A stretch of 64,000 bases of DNA from Streptomyces xanthophaeus (GTDB lineage Bacteria > Actinomycetota > Actinomycetes > Streptomycetales > Streptomycetaceae), in NCBI RefSeq assembly GCF_030440515.1, contig NZ_CP076543.1:6644501-6708500 (forward strand), in the 5' to 3' direction. The translations under genes and the position numbers were made by a program. The stretch's first letter is position 1. Every line of letters starts with the position of its first letter. The notes below the pieces were generated by a model that saw only the letters and a list, made by a program, of their open reading frames with translations, did not search any database and was not told where the DNA came from. This document shows positions 1 through 7,077 of this stretch, piece after piece.

Positions 1-747
1 GTCGCCCACGCACTTGGAGGTCATCGGCCACTGGGTGTCCGGCTTGAACCGGTAGACGGTCATGCCCTTGCCATCGACGATGTGGTCGCCCAGCTTGGGG
101 TCCTTGGCCACCGACAGCTTCCCGTCGGCCTCGGCGGCGCCGCCCGCGGCCGGCGGCGCCCCTTCGGTCGCCGCCCCCTTCGCGGCCTTCTTGCCGTCCG
201 CCGCGAGCGCGAACCACACCCCGCCGACGCCCTGGCCGTTGACGTCGCCCGCCTTGGCGTCCTTGCTGTAGCGGTACGCGGGCCAGCCGGCGACCGTCAG
301 CTGCTTGCTGCCGTCGGTGCGCACCACCTCGCCCAGCAGTGCCGGGTCCATGCCGGCGGCGGCGGTGGCATCGCCCGCGGCGACCACCGGCCAGGTCTTC
401 TCGCAGTCGCCGTCGCAGTTCGACTTCGGCGGCTTGGCCGTGTCCTTGTCGAAGCGGTAGAGGGTCATCCCGGCGCTGTCGGTGAGGACCGAGCCGAGCT
501 GGTCGTTGGGGGCGACCGCCAGCTGCCCGGCCGGCTTGGCGCCCGAGGCGCCCGCGGCGCCCGCAGCGCCGTCGGAGCCGTAGGCGCCGTCGGCGGCGGC
601 CGGGGCCTTCCCGTTGTCCTGGGCGGCGGCGGCCCCGACCGGCTTGGTCGTGTCCGCGGCCTTGTCGTCCGTGGGGCCGCAGGCCGTCGCCGCGAGGACG
701 ACGACGATCGCGGCCGCGGCCAGGGTGGTTCCGCGCTTGATGCCCAT
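1..747 (-). CDS. secreted-repeat lipoprotein (Lipoprotein_15 type), 3' end outside the window
   Basis: The frame runs from an ATG at 747, preceded by GGGAGAG, off the left edge; 249 codons are visible. The N-terminus has a lysine/arginine start, a hydrophobic stretch and a lipobox-like ATAC with Cys23, so it is predicted to be an outer-face lipoprotein. Behind a Pro/Ala/Gly-rich linker come repeats of the secreted-repeat family (COG4315/PF03640): two copies of a unit with LGS(V)LTDSAGMTLYRF and LGDHIVDGKGMTVYRF, the first followed by an SNCDGDC-TWP cysteine pair. The family has no established biochemical role; in some bacteria it is linked to redox or metal stress. The C-terminus and the total repeat number cannot be seen. 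Confidence 0.85.
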   Translation of the reverse strand, partial: MGIKRGTTLAAAAIVVVLAATACGPTDDKAADTTKPVGAAAAQDNGKAPAAADGAYGSDGAAGAAGASGAKPAGQLAVAPNDQLGSVLTDSAGMTLYRFDKDTAKPPKSNCDGDCEKTWPVVAAGDATAAAGMDPALLGEVVRTDGSKQLTVAGWPAYRYSKDAKAGDVNGQGVGGVWFALAADGKKAAKGAATEGAPPAAGGAAEADGKLSVAKDPKLGDHIVDGKGMTVYRFKPDTQWPMTSKCVGD

Positions 748-865
748 CTTGATCTCTCCCACTTGTGGTGTCCTTCGTGTCCGCCACCGTGATGGCGTCA
801 ACTCTGCCCAGGACACGCCGCGGTGGGGGAGATCTGTTCACCTCGGCCGGTGTGGGCTGTTTCAC

Positions 866-2014
866 TCACCCCGTGCCGAACCCGGCGCGCCGCAGAGCCG
901 TGGCCACAGCGAGGCCGAGCACCTGGTGTCCGCTGTCGTTGGGGTGCAGCCCGTCCGCCAGGTGTTCGGGACCGAGCAGGTCACGGCCCGGGAGCACGGC
1001 GAGCCGGTCGTCCCCCGCGGCGATCCGGTCCCGGGCGGCGCGCTCCATCGCGTCACGCAGGGCGCCGAGGGTGGCGCCGAGCTTGTTCGGGGTGCGCTCG
1101 GCGTCGGGCCGCAGGACGGGGGAGACCAGCAGGATCGGGGTCCGCGGGTGCCCCTGGCGGACCAGTTCGAGGAACGCCCGCGTGGTCTCGTACAGCAGGG
1201 GAGCCGAAAAGGGCACCCGGGACCAGCAGTTGGTGCCGAAGGCGAGCGTCAGGACGTCGGCGGGCAGGCCCGCGAGCTGCTCGGCGGTGGTCAGCTCACC
1301 GCGCGCGGCGCCCGCGTAGCCGAGGTTGACGGTGTCCCAGCCGAGCGCCCGGCCGGTGACGGCGGGCCAGCCGTGCGCGGGGCGGGTGGACCACCAGCCC
1401 TCGGTGATGGAGTCGCCGTGCACCACCCAGCGCGGGGCGGGCGGTGCCGGGCTGAGCGGCCCGCCGATCCCGCGCAGGCCGAGGATCAGCGGGGACTGGG
1501 TCTCGGGCGGGTGGATGGTGAAGGGGCCGGTGCCGCCGCCCAGGCCGATCCGTACGACGGCCTCCGCGGCCGGGTCGGTGAACACCTCGTTCACCACCCC
1601 GTGCCGGTCCCACAGCGCGAAGCCGTGCGCGAGGTCGCGCAGCGCGTCGGTGGGGCCGGGCACGGTCGCCCGGTAGCGGACCTCCACCGCCCGCGCGGTC
1701 TCGGTGGTGAACTCCAGCCGGACGCCGATGGGCAGGGTGGAGCGCTCGCCGGTGTCCCAGGGCAGCCGCATGGTGTCGGCCGGATCGGCGCGGACGGGCC
1801 GCCCCCGGTCCAGCCAGGCGACCCCGCGCAGGAAGGGCAGCGCGTCCTGCCAGGGCTCCGGCTCGTCGGGGTGGCGCTGCAGCCCGGACGGCCACGCCGG
1901 GGCCGACGGCCCGATCGGCAGGCCTGGTCCTGCCGGCCCGGCCGGTCCACCTGGTCCCGCTGGTATCACTGGTCGCCTCCGATCGTCGGATACGGGAAAT
2001 TCAGGCCGACCCAC
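866..2014 (-). CDS. SGNH/GDSL-family hydrolase (SsfX3-like two-domain layout)
   Basis: This 382-residue frame has an N-terminal all-beta-looking region and a C-terminal SGNH hydrolase domain. Visible blocks are VVHGDSITEG (nucleophile Ser about 202), FGTNCW (block III Asn) and DGLHPND near the C-terminus (Asp/His of the triad). This fits an esterase or lipase acting on an acylated small molecule or sugar; the substrate is unknown. The first 40 residues are unusually Gly/Pro-rich (AGPGGPAGPAGPG) and may not be structured; a later start cannot be excluded. There is no clear signal peptide. It lies 118 nt upstream of the lipoprotein gene in the same orientation and its 5' end overlaps an SDR-like remnant. 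Confidence 0.8.
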   Translation of the reverse strand: MGRPEFPVSDDRRRPVIPAGPGGPAGPAGPGLPIGPSAPAWPSGLQRHPDEPEPWQDALPFLRGVAWLDRGRPVRADPADTMRLPWDTGERSTLPIGVRLEFTTETARAVEVRYRATVPGPTDALRDLAHGFALWDRHGVVNEVFTDPAAEAVVRIGLGGGTGPFTIHPPETQSPLILGLRGIGGPLSPAPPAPRWVVHGDSITEGWWSTRPAHGWPAVTGRALGWDTVNLGYAGAARGELTTAEQLAGLPADVLTLAFGTNCWSRVPFSAPLLYETTRAFLELVRQGHPRTPILLVSPVLRPDAERTPNKLGATLGALRDAMERAARDRIAAGDDRLAVLPGRDLLGPEHLADGLHPNDSGHQVLGLAVATALRRAGFGTG

Positions 2015-2274
2015 CGCCTGCCACGAGCGCCTGCCCCGGCCCGGCGGGGCGTTCTCCGTGGTGCTTCGCCACCCCCGGTGCCCGGCGGGGCGGCGGCCCG
2101 CGGGGTCCGCACCACCCCCGGTGCCACCGCGTTCACCCGTACCCCGCCCGGGCCCGGTTCCACCGCCGCGGAGCGGACCAATGCCGTCAGGTCGGCCAGG
2201 GCGGCCCCGTACGTGTCCCGTACGTGCTTCCGGGCGGGTTCATGGCGGCACGCTGCGGCAGATCTGACGAAGTG
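1966..2274 (-). pseudogene. short-chain dehydrogenase (SDR) C-terminal remnant
   Basis: A 102-codon open frame with no good start contains a recognisable SDR stretch: YGAALADLTALVRSAAVE followed by GVRVNAVAPGVVRTP, the helix and strand around and after the catalytic YxxxK. The catalytic Tyr is present but the Lys position is not conserved (YGAAL). The nucleotide-binding half is absent, a TGA at 2275-2277 closes the frame upstream, and the part after RTP does not look like an SDR. It overlaps the start of the SGNH hydrolase gene in another frame. I read it as a decayed gene whose body was lost; a short functional protein is less likely. Confidence 0.6.
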
Positions 2275-2302
2275 TCAAGAAAAGGGGTCCGCGGCGATCT
2301 GC

Positions 2303-2384
2303 GCAGCGATCGATCATCCCTACGCAACAAACGACTGTCAGTGACGGATCCGCGCAACGATCGTGCGTCAATGTGCAAGGATGG
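2303..2384 (+). promoter_or_regulatory. phased operator array upstream of permease/lrp unit
   Basis: Four related decamers lie at 2303 (GCAGCGATCG), 2324 (GCAACAAACG), 2354 (GCAACGATCG) and 2375 (GCAAGGATGG). Start-to-start spacings are 21, 30 and 21 nt, that is two, three and two helical turns. The third copy sits in a near-palindrome CGCAACGATCGTGCG. Phased arrays of this kind are typical of Lrp/AsnC octamer binding, and an Lrp gene lies in the transcription unit downstream. A related array precedes the davA-like gene. Confidence 0.55.
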
Positions 2385-2566
2385 TCCATTACGGGCGGTA
2401 TCACTCAGCTCGTAGGCTCACTCGCTGTACGTGGAGTGGCGCGGATCGCCTGCTCGGCGGTCCCCCATGAGCAGACCCTTCTTTCGACGGGCCCTGCCCT
2501 GCTCCGGATCGTCGCGGTCGACGCCTCCCCTGACCTCCCCGATCCGCAGTGACAAGGAGTCCCCTC

Positions 2567-4057
2567 GTGCTCGACCACGGCCAGGCGCCACCGCTCGCTT
2601 CCGAGGCCCGCAGGCCCGCCAACCCGCTGCTCCGCCGCAAGCCGGTGGAGCAGTTGGTCTCCGAGGGCGGCCAGGGTGAGGGCGGCGCGCTCAAGCGGTC
2701 GCTCACCATGTGGCAGCTGACCATGATCAGCATCGGCGCGACCCTGGGCACCGGCATCTTCGTCGTCCTGGGCGAGGCCACCCCGATCGCCGGCCCGGCC
2801 GTCTTCATCGCCTTCATCGTCGCGGGCCTGACCGCGCTCTTCTCGGCGCTCTCCTACGCCGAGCTCGCGGGCTCGATCCCCGTCTCGGGCTCCTCGTACT
2901 CCTACGCCTACGCCACCATGGGTGAGCTCATAGCCTGGGTCTGCGGCTGGTGCCTCGTCCTGGAGTACGGCGTCTCCGTCGCGGCCGTCGCCGTCGGCTG
3001 GGGCCAGTACCTCAACGAGCTGCTCGACGGCACCCTCGGCTTCACCATCCCCGAGGGCTTCTCCGCCCCGCTGGGCGAGGGCGGCTACATCAACATGCCC
3101 GCCCTGGTCGTGGTCCTGCTCTGCATGGTCTTCCTGCTCCGCGGCGCCAAGGAGAGCGCCCGGATCAACTCGATCATGGTCGGCGTCAAGATCGTGACGC
3201 TGGTGCTCTTCTGCGTCATCGGTTTCATGGGCATCAAGGCCGGCAACTACACCCCGCTGGCCCCGCTCGGCGTCACCGCGATCAGCACCGCCGCCTCCAT
3301 GCTGTTCTTCTCGTACATCGGCTTCGACGCCGCCTCCACCGCCGGTGAGGAAGCAAAGAACCCGAAGAAGGACCTGCCGCGCGCGATCATGCTGTCGCTC
3401 GCCATCGTCACCGCGATCTACTGCCTCGTCGCCCTGGTCGCCGTCGGCGCCATGCCGTGGCAGGAGTTCGAGGGCAGCGAGGCCGCCCTGGCCCAGATCA
3501 TGGAGAACGTCACCGGACACTCCTTCTGGAGCGTCATCCTCGCCGCGGGCGCCGTCGTCGCCATCGCCAGCGTCGTCTTCGCCGTCCTCTACGGTCAGAC
3601 CCGCATCCTCTTCGCCATGTCCCGCGACGGCCTGATGCCCAAGGCCTTCGCCAAGGTCGACCCGAAGACCGGCACCCCCCGCGTCAACACGATCATCGTC
3701 TGCCTCTTCTGCGGACTGCTCGCCGCCTTCATCCCCCTGGGTGAACTGGCGAACGCCACCAGCATCGGCACGCTCTTCGCCTTCGGCCTGGTCAACGTGG
3801 CCGTCGTCATCCTGCGCAAGACCCGCCCGGAGATGAACCGCACCTTCAAGGTCGCGCTCTTCCCCGTCACCCCGATCCTGGGCTTCCTCCTCTGCGCCTA
3901 CCTGATGGTGGAGCTGCCCGGAATCACCTGGCTGTACTTCGGTGGCTGGATGGCCGTCGGGCTCGTGATCTACTTCTTCTACGGCATGCGCCGTTCCAGC
4001 CTGGCCACTGTGGCCGCCCCGGCCGCCCCGGCCGCGGAGGCCGCTGAACAGAAGTGA
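2567..4057 (+). CDS. APC-superfamily amino acid permease (probable cationic amino acid/lysine transporter)
   Basis: This 496-residue integral membrane protein has about 12 hydrophobic segments. It shows the APC-family entry motif GATLGTGIFVVLGEA in the first segment and the PKKDLPRAI loop typical of the CAT/YfnA branch. The start is the GTG at 2567 because AAGGAG stands 7 nt upstream; a GTG 18 nt earlier has no ribosome site. An Lrp/AsnC gene begins 10 nt downstream, so the two are co-transcribed. Given the davA/davB-like genes 2 kb away under a similar operator array, I infer import of lysine or another basic amino acid, but substrate choice cannot be read from the sequence. Confidence 0.85.
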   Translation: MLDHGQAPPLASEARRPANPLLRRKPVEQLVSEGGQGEGGALKRSLTMWQLTMISIGATLGTGIFVVLGEATPIAGPAVFIAFIVAGLTALFSALSYAELAGSIPVSGSSYSYAYATMGELIAWVCGWCLVLEYGVSVAAVAVGWGQYLNELLDGTLGFTIPEGFSAPLGEGGYINMPALVVVLLCMVFLLRGAKESARINSIMVGVKIVTLVLFCVIGFMGIKAGNYTPLAPLGVTAISTAASMLFFSYIGFDAASTAGEEAKNPKKDLPRAIMLSLAIVTAIYCLVALVAVGAMPWQEFEGSEAALAQIMENVTGHSFWSVILAAGAVVAIASVVFAVLYGQTRILFAMSRDGLMPKAFAKVDPKTGTPRVNTIIVCLFCGLLAAFIPLGELANATSIGTLFAFGLVNVAVVILRKTRPEMNRTFKVALFPVTPILGFLLCAYLMVELPGITWLYFGGWMAVGLVIYFFYGMRRSSLATVAAPAAPAAEAAEQK

Positions 4058-4067
4058 TTCACCCCCC

Positions 4068-4523
4068 GTGCGACTGAACGATCTCGACGAACGCATCGTG
4101 CACGCCCTCGCCGAGGACGCCCGCCGCTCCTACGCGGACATCGGCTCCGAGGTCGGGCTCTCCGCGCCCGCCGTCAAGCGGCGCGTGGACCGGCTGCGCG
4201 CCGAAGGCGCCATCACCGGCTTCACCGTCCGCGTGGACCCGGCCGCCATGGGCTGGGAGACCGAGGGCTTCATCGAGATCTACTGTCGGCACAACACCTC
4301 GCCGGACGACATCCGGCGAGGACTGGAGAGATACCCCGAGGTGGTGTCCGCGTCGACCGTCACCGGCGACGCGGACGCCCTCGTCCAGATCTTCGCCTCC
4401 GACATGCGCCACTTCGAGCGCGTCCTGGAACGCATCGCGGGCGAGCCGTTCGTGGAACGCACCAAGTCGGTCCTCGTCCTCTCCCCGCTCCTGCGCCGCT
4501 TCACCTCGGGCGCCCCCGCCTAG
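4068..4523 (+). CDS. Lrp/AsnC-family transcriptional regulator
   Basis: A 151-residue protein with an N-terminal winged helix (LDERIVHALAEDARRSYADI, then VGLSAPAVKRRVDRL as the recognition region) and a C-terminal RAM/AsnC ligand-binding domain from about residue 65. It follows the permease by 10 nt. Lrp/AsnC proteins bind amino acids and form octamers on phased sites; the arrays at 2303-2384 and 6090-6153 are the natural candidate targets. Its stop codon overlaps that of the convergent GNAT gene by 3-4 nt. The specific ligand is not known; lysine is an inference from context. Confidence 0.9.
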   Translation: MRLNDLDERIVHALAEDARRSYADIGSEVGLSAPAVKRRVDRLRAEGAITGFTVRVDPAAMGWETEGFIEIYCRHNTSPDDIRRGLERYPEVVSASTVTGDADALVQIFASDMRHFERVLERIAGEPFVERTKSVLVLSPLLRRFTSGAPA

Positions 4524-5230
4524 GCCTCCGGAGTACGCAGCCCCAGGAACAGGGGGCTGCGGCGCAGGGTGAAGCCCATCGACTCGTAGAGCCGCACGGC
4601 CCCGGTGTTCGCCGCCGCCGCGTGCAGGAACGGGCGCTCCCCGCGCTCACGGACCTCCGCCGCGACCGCGCGTATCAGCCGGGCCGCCAGGCCCCGGCCC
4701 CGGTGGTCCGGGTGGGTGCACACCGCGCTGATCTCCGACCAGCCCTCCGGCCGCATCCGCTCGCCGGCCATCGCGACCAGCCGGCCCTCGTGACGGATCC
4801 CGAGGTACGTGCCCAGCTCGACCGTCCGGTCCAGGAACGGGCCCGGCTTGGTCAGCCCCACCAGCTCCAGCATCTCCGGTACGTCCCCGAGCCCCAGCGC
4901 CACCGCCTCCGGCGCCGCCCCGGCCTGTACCCCCTGCCCGTCCAGCTGCACACCCGGCACCGTCACCAGCGTCTGCCACCCCGGCGGCGGGGTCAGCAGC
5001 CCGGTCACCCAGACCTCCTCCCCGGGCCCGGCCAGCGCGGCCAGATCCGCCCACGCCCGCGGGTCCTGCGGATCGGCGAGCGCCGAGAACGGGGACGTGT
5101 CCAGCGTGTAGCGGGCCGCCAGACCCGCCGGCGCGAACTCGGCGAATCCGCGGTGCGGCCCGGTCAGCGCGGCCCAGACCGGATTGTCGAGTACTTCACT
5201 GCCGCACAGCGTGCCGCTCTCGGGGGACAT
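4520..5230 (-). CDS. GNAT-family N-acetyltransferase
   Basis: A 236-residue protein whose C-terminal half is a GNAT fold: ISAVCTHPDHRGRGLAARL is the acetyl-CoA pyrophosphate-binding motif A, and HAAAANTGAVRLYESMGF is motif B. The N-terminal 100 residues are a divergent second GNAT-like half, as in FR47-type proteins. The start at 5230 is chosen because GGAAGGAG precedes it; the frame stays open further upstream without a ribosome site. Substrate unknown. It converges on the Lrp gene with overlapping stop codons and is divergent from the leader peptide/thioredoxin-fold unit. Confidence 0.85.
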   Translation of the reverse strand: MSPESGTLCGSEVLDNPVWAALTGPHRGFAEFAPAGLAARYTLDTSPFSALADPQDPRAWADLAALAGPGEEVWVTGLLTPPPGWQTLVTVPGVQLDGQGVQAGAAPEAVALGLGDVPEMLELVGLTKPGPFLDRTVELGTYLGIRHEGRLVAMAGERMRPEGWSEISAVCTHPDHRGRGLAARLIRAVAAEVRERGERPFLHAAAANTGAVRLYESMGFTLRRSPLFLGLRTPEA

Positions 5231-5392
5231 GGGTGCGGGACTCCTTCCATGGGTGACGGCGTCCGGGTCGTGACCGCCTTCTTGACGGCCCCGGGCGCCG
5301 CCACGAGACTGCGGGGGACGGCCATGACGGACAGCGCCCGCCACCGGAAGCCTAACCAGCACCGGACGGGGGCGGCCGAGAACAGGACGGGG

Positions 5393-5536
5393 GTGGCGGC
5401 GGTGGACACGGTCCGGACAGCGGATACGCACACGGACACCGACACGCGATCCCGGACCCTCCGGCGCTGGTGGCTCACCCGGCGCCTGCACATCGACCTC
5501 CTGCGGGTGTGCAGCGCTTTCGGCCCGCGCGGCTGA
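5393..5536 (+). CDS. putative leader peptide ahead of thioredoxin-fold gene
   Basis: A 47-codon frame ends in TRRLHIDLLRVCSAFGPRG and stop. The pattern R(R)xHxDLxRxxSA with a nearby Cys is the hallmark of small actinobacterial putative leader peptides, usually found before sulfur, thiol or redox genes. AGGA at 5384 stands 5 nt before the GTG at 5393; a GTG at 5402 is an alternative start. The stop is 87 nt before the next gene and is followed by a GC-rich stem-loop, which would suit ribosome-stalling attenuation. Only the C-terminal 20 residues match the recognised pattern; the N-terminal part is low-complexity. Confidence 0.6.
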   Translation: MAAVDTVRTADTHTDTDTRSRTLRRWWLTRRLHIDLLRVCSAFGPRG

Positions 5537-5562
5537 CCCCTCTCAGAGACGAGTGACCCGGA

Positions 5563-5588
5563 CCGGGCGCGCGCACCGCGCCGCCCGG
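5563..5588 (+). terminator. possible attenuator hairpin after leader peptide
   Basis: CCGGGCGCG pairs with CGCGCCGCCCGG (one bulged C) across a loop of about 5 nt. It lies 27 nt after the leader stop codon and 36 nt before the next start codon. There is no U-tract, which is usual in Streptomyces terminators. Confidence 0.4.
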
Positions 5589-5623
5589 CGCCCAGCCGTG
5601 TTGTCCTCCACCCCAGGAGAGTC

Positions 5624-6022
5624 ATGTCGCACACCGTCCTGCCCCGCACCCCGCTGCCCCGCACCGGCCCGGCGCCCGCCCCGCGCGGCCGCATCGGAGC
5701 CGGTTTCTCCCCCGTCCCGCACCGCTACCACCTCTACCTCCGCGCCGGCTGTCTCCCTTCGCAGCAGGTCACCGCCGCCCTCGCCGCGCTGGGCCTGACC
5801 CACTCGATCACCGCCACCGTCCTCGGCACGGACCCCCGGGCGGCCGAGCACACCGCACTGCGCCTGGCCTACGAGGCCACCGGCCACCACTTCGACGGAG
5901 CCCTGACCGTCCCGGCCCTCGTCGACACCTGGAGCGGCCGCGTCGTCTCCGGCCACACCCCCGACATCCTCGACGACCTGCGCTTCCTGGCCGCCCACCC
6001 GGCCTTCCGCACCGACTCCTAG
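5624..6022 (+). CDS. thioredoxin-fold protein related to glutathionyl-hydroquinone reductase N-domain
   Basis: A 132-residue protein. RYHLYLRAGCLPSQQ aligns with the RYHLYVSLACPWAH active-site strand of Xi-class GST/YqjG-type reductases, keeping the Cys but losing the CPWAH signature. The end, ALTVPALVDTWSGRVVSGHTPDIL, matches the cis-Pro (TVPxLxD) and IVSN regions of that fold. The helical C-terminal half of the family is absent, so this is a stand-alone thioredoxin-like domain; whether it has thiol chemistry is unknown. Start supported by AGGAGA 7 nt upstream. The leader peptide and hairpin before it suggest translation-coupled control tied to thiol or amino acid status. Confidence 0.65.
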   Translation: MSHTVLPRTPLPRTGPAPAPRGRIGAGFSPVPHRYHLYLRAGCLPSQQVTAALAALGLTHSITATVLGTDPRAAEHTALRLAYEATGHHFDGALTVPALVDTWSGRVVSGHTPDILDDLRFLAAHPAFRTDS

Positions 6023-6089
6023 CAGCGGGGGCGCAGCAGGGGCCGTACGAGATCCACCAGGGGGCCTGGAGGTGGCTTGGGGCGCCCGC

Positions 6090-6153
6090 GCAACGAATCG
6101 CCGCGTCGGTCGGGGAACACGCAACGAATCGATGCGCGGAGCGCAACGCTCAC
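6090..6153 (+). promoter_or_regulatory. phased operator array upstream of davA-like gene
   Basis: GCAACGAATCG occurs at 6090 and again at 6121, with a GCAACG half-copy at 6143; spacings are 31 and 22 nt (about three and two turns). Motif and phasing match the array at 2303-2384. The array ends about 70 nt before the amidase start codon, in the expected promoter region. Confidence 0.55.
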
Positions 6154-6223
6154 GGCTTGTCCGGATCGAACGCGCGAACGTACCGTTTTATGACCCCCTC
6201 CCCGCCTGTCACAGAGGTAGCCC

Positions 6224-7024
6224 ATGCCCCCGCTGCGCACCGCCCTCCTCCAGAGCTCCGGCGTTCTCGGCGACACCGCCGAGAACCTCAAGGCGCTCGA
6301 CGAGGCAGCGGCGCGCGCCGCACAGAGCGGGGCCGGGCTCCTCGTGACCTCGGAGATGTTCCTGACCGGCTACGCGCTGGACCTCCAGGACATCCCCGGC
6401 CTCGCCGAAGCGGCCGACGGCGCCAGTGCCCAGGCCATCGGCGAGATCGCCCGCCGCCACGGGATCGCCGTCCTGTACGGCTACCCGGAGGGCGCGGACG
6501 GCGTCGTCTACAACGCCGCCCAGCTCATCGGCCCCGACGGCACGGCGCTGGCGAACTACCGCAAGACCCACCTCTTCGGCTGCTTCGAACAGGACGCCTT
6601 CACCCCCGGCGACACCCCCGTCGTCCAGGCGGACCTGAACGGCCTCCGCATCGGCATCATGATCTGCTACGACGTGGAGTTCCCCGAGAACGTCCGGGCG
6701 CACGCGCTCGCCGGCACCGACCTCCTCCTGGTGCCGACCGCGCAGATGCACCCGTTCCAGTTCGTCGCCGAACAGCTCGTCCCCGTAAGGGCCTTCGAGA
6801 ACCAGATGTACATCGCGTACGTCAACCGCACCGGCCCGGAAGGCGAGTTCGAGTTCGTCGGACTCAGCTGCCTGGCGAGCCCCGACGGGGTCACCCGGAC
6901 CCGGGCCGGCCGCGGCGAGGAGCTGGTGTTCGGCGAGGCCGACCCCGAGCTGCTGTCGGCCTCGCGCGAGAACAACCCGTACCTGCGCGACCGCCGACCC
7001 GGGCTCTACGCCTCCCTCGTCTGA
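6224..7024 (+). CDS. davA: carbon-nitrogen hydrolase, probable 5-aminovaleramidase (DavA-like)
   Basis: A 266-residue nitrilase-superfamily amidase with the full catalytic set: Glu44 in SEMFLTGY, Lys114 in YRKTHLFG and Cys148 in MICYDVEFPE. The length and these blocks, together with YGYPEGADG and VRAxENQMYIAYVN, closely follow Pseudomonas putida DavA as I remember it. Predicted reaction: 5-aminovaleramide to 5-aminovalerate and ammonia in the cytosol. It is followed after 53 nt by the matching flavin monooxygenase, which supplies the amide. Other omega-amidase substrates remain possible. Operator array upstream at 6090-6153. Confidence 0.8.
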   Translation: MPPLRTALLQSSGVLGDTAENLKALDEAAARAAQSGAGLLVTSEMFLTGYALDLQDIPGLAEAADGASAQAIGEIARRHGIAVLYGYPEGADGVVYNAAQLIGPDGTALANYRKTHLFGCFEQDAFTPGDTPVVQADLNGLRIGIMICYDVEFPENVRAHALAGTDLLLVPTAQMHPFQFVAEQLVPVRAFENQMYIAYVNRTGPEGEFEFVGLSCLASPDGVTRTRAGRGEELVFGEADPELLSASRENNPYLRDRRPGLYASLV

Positions 7025-7077
7025 GTCCCTTTTTCTTCCCCCAGCCCTGCCGCCCTGCCGCAAGGAGACGTACCCCC

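Noticed and set aside
866..2014. Collagen-like protein because of the AGPGGPAGPAGPG stretch
   Set aside because: Only about six Gly-X-Y-like units at the N-terminus; the rest is a clear SGNH hydrolase.
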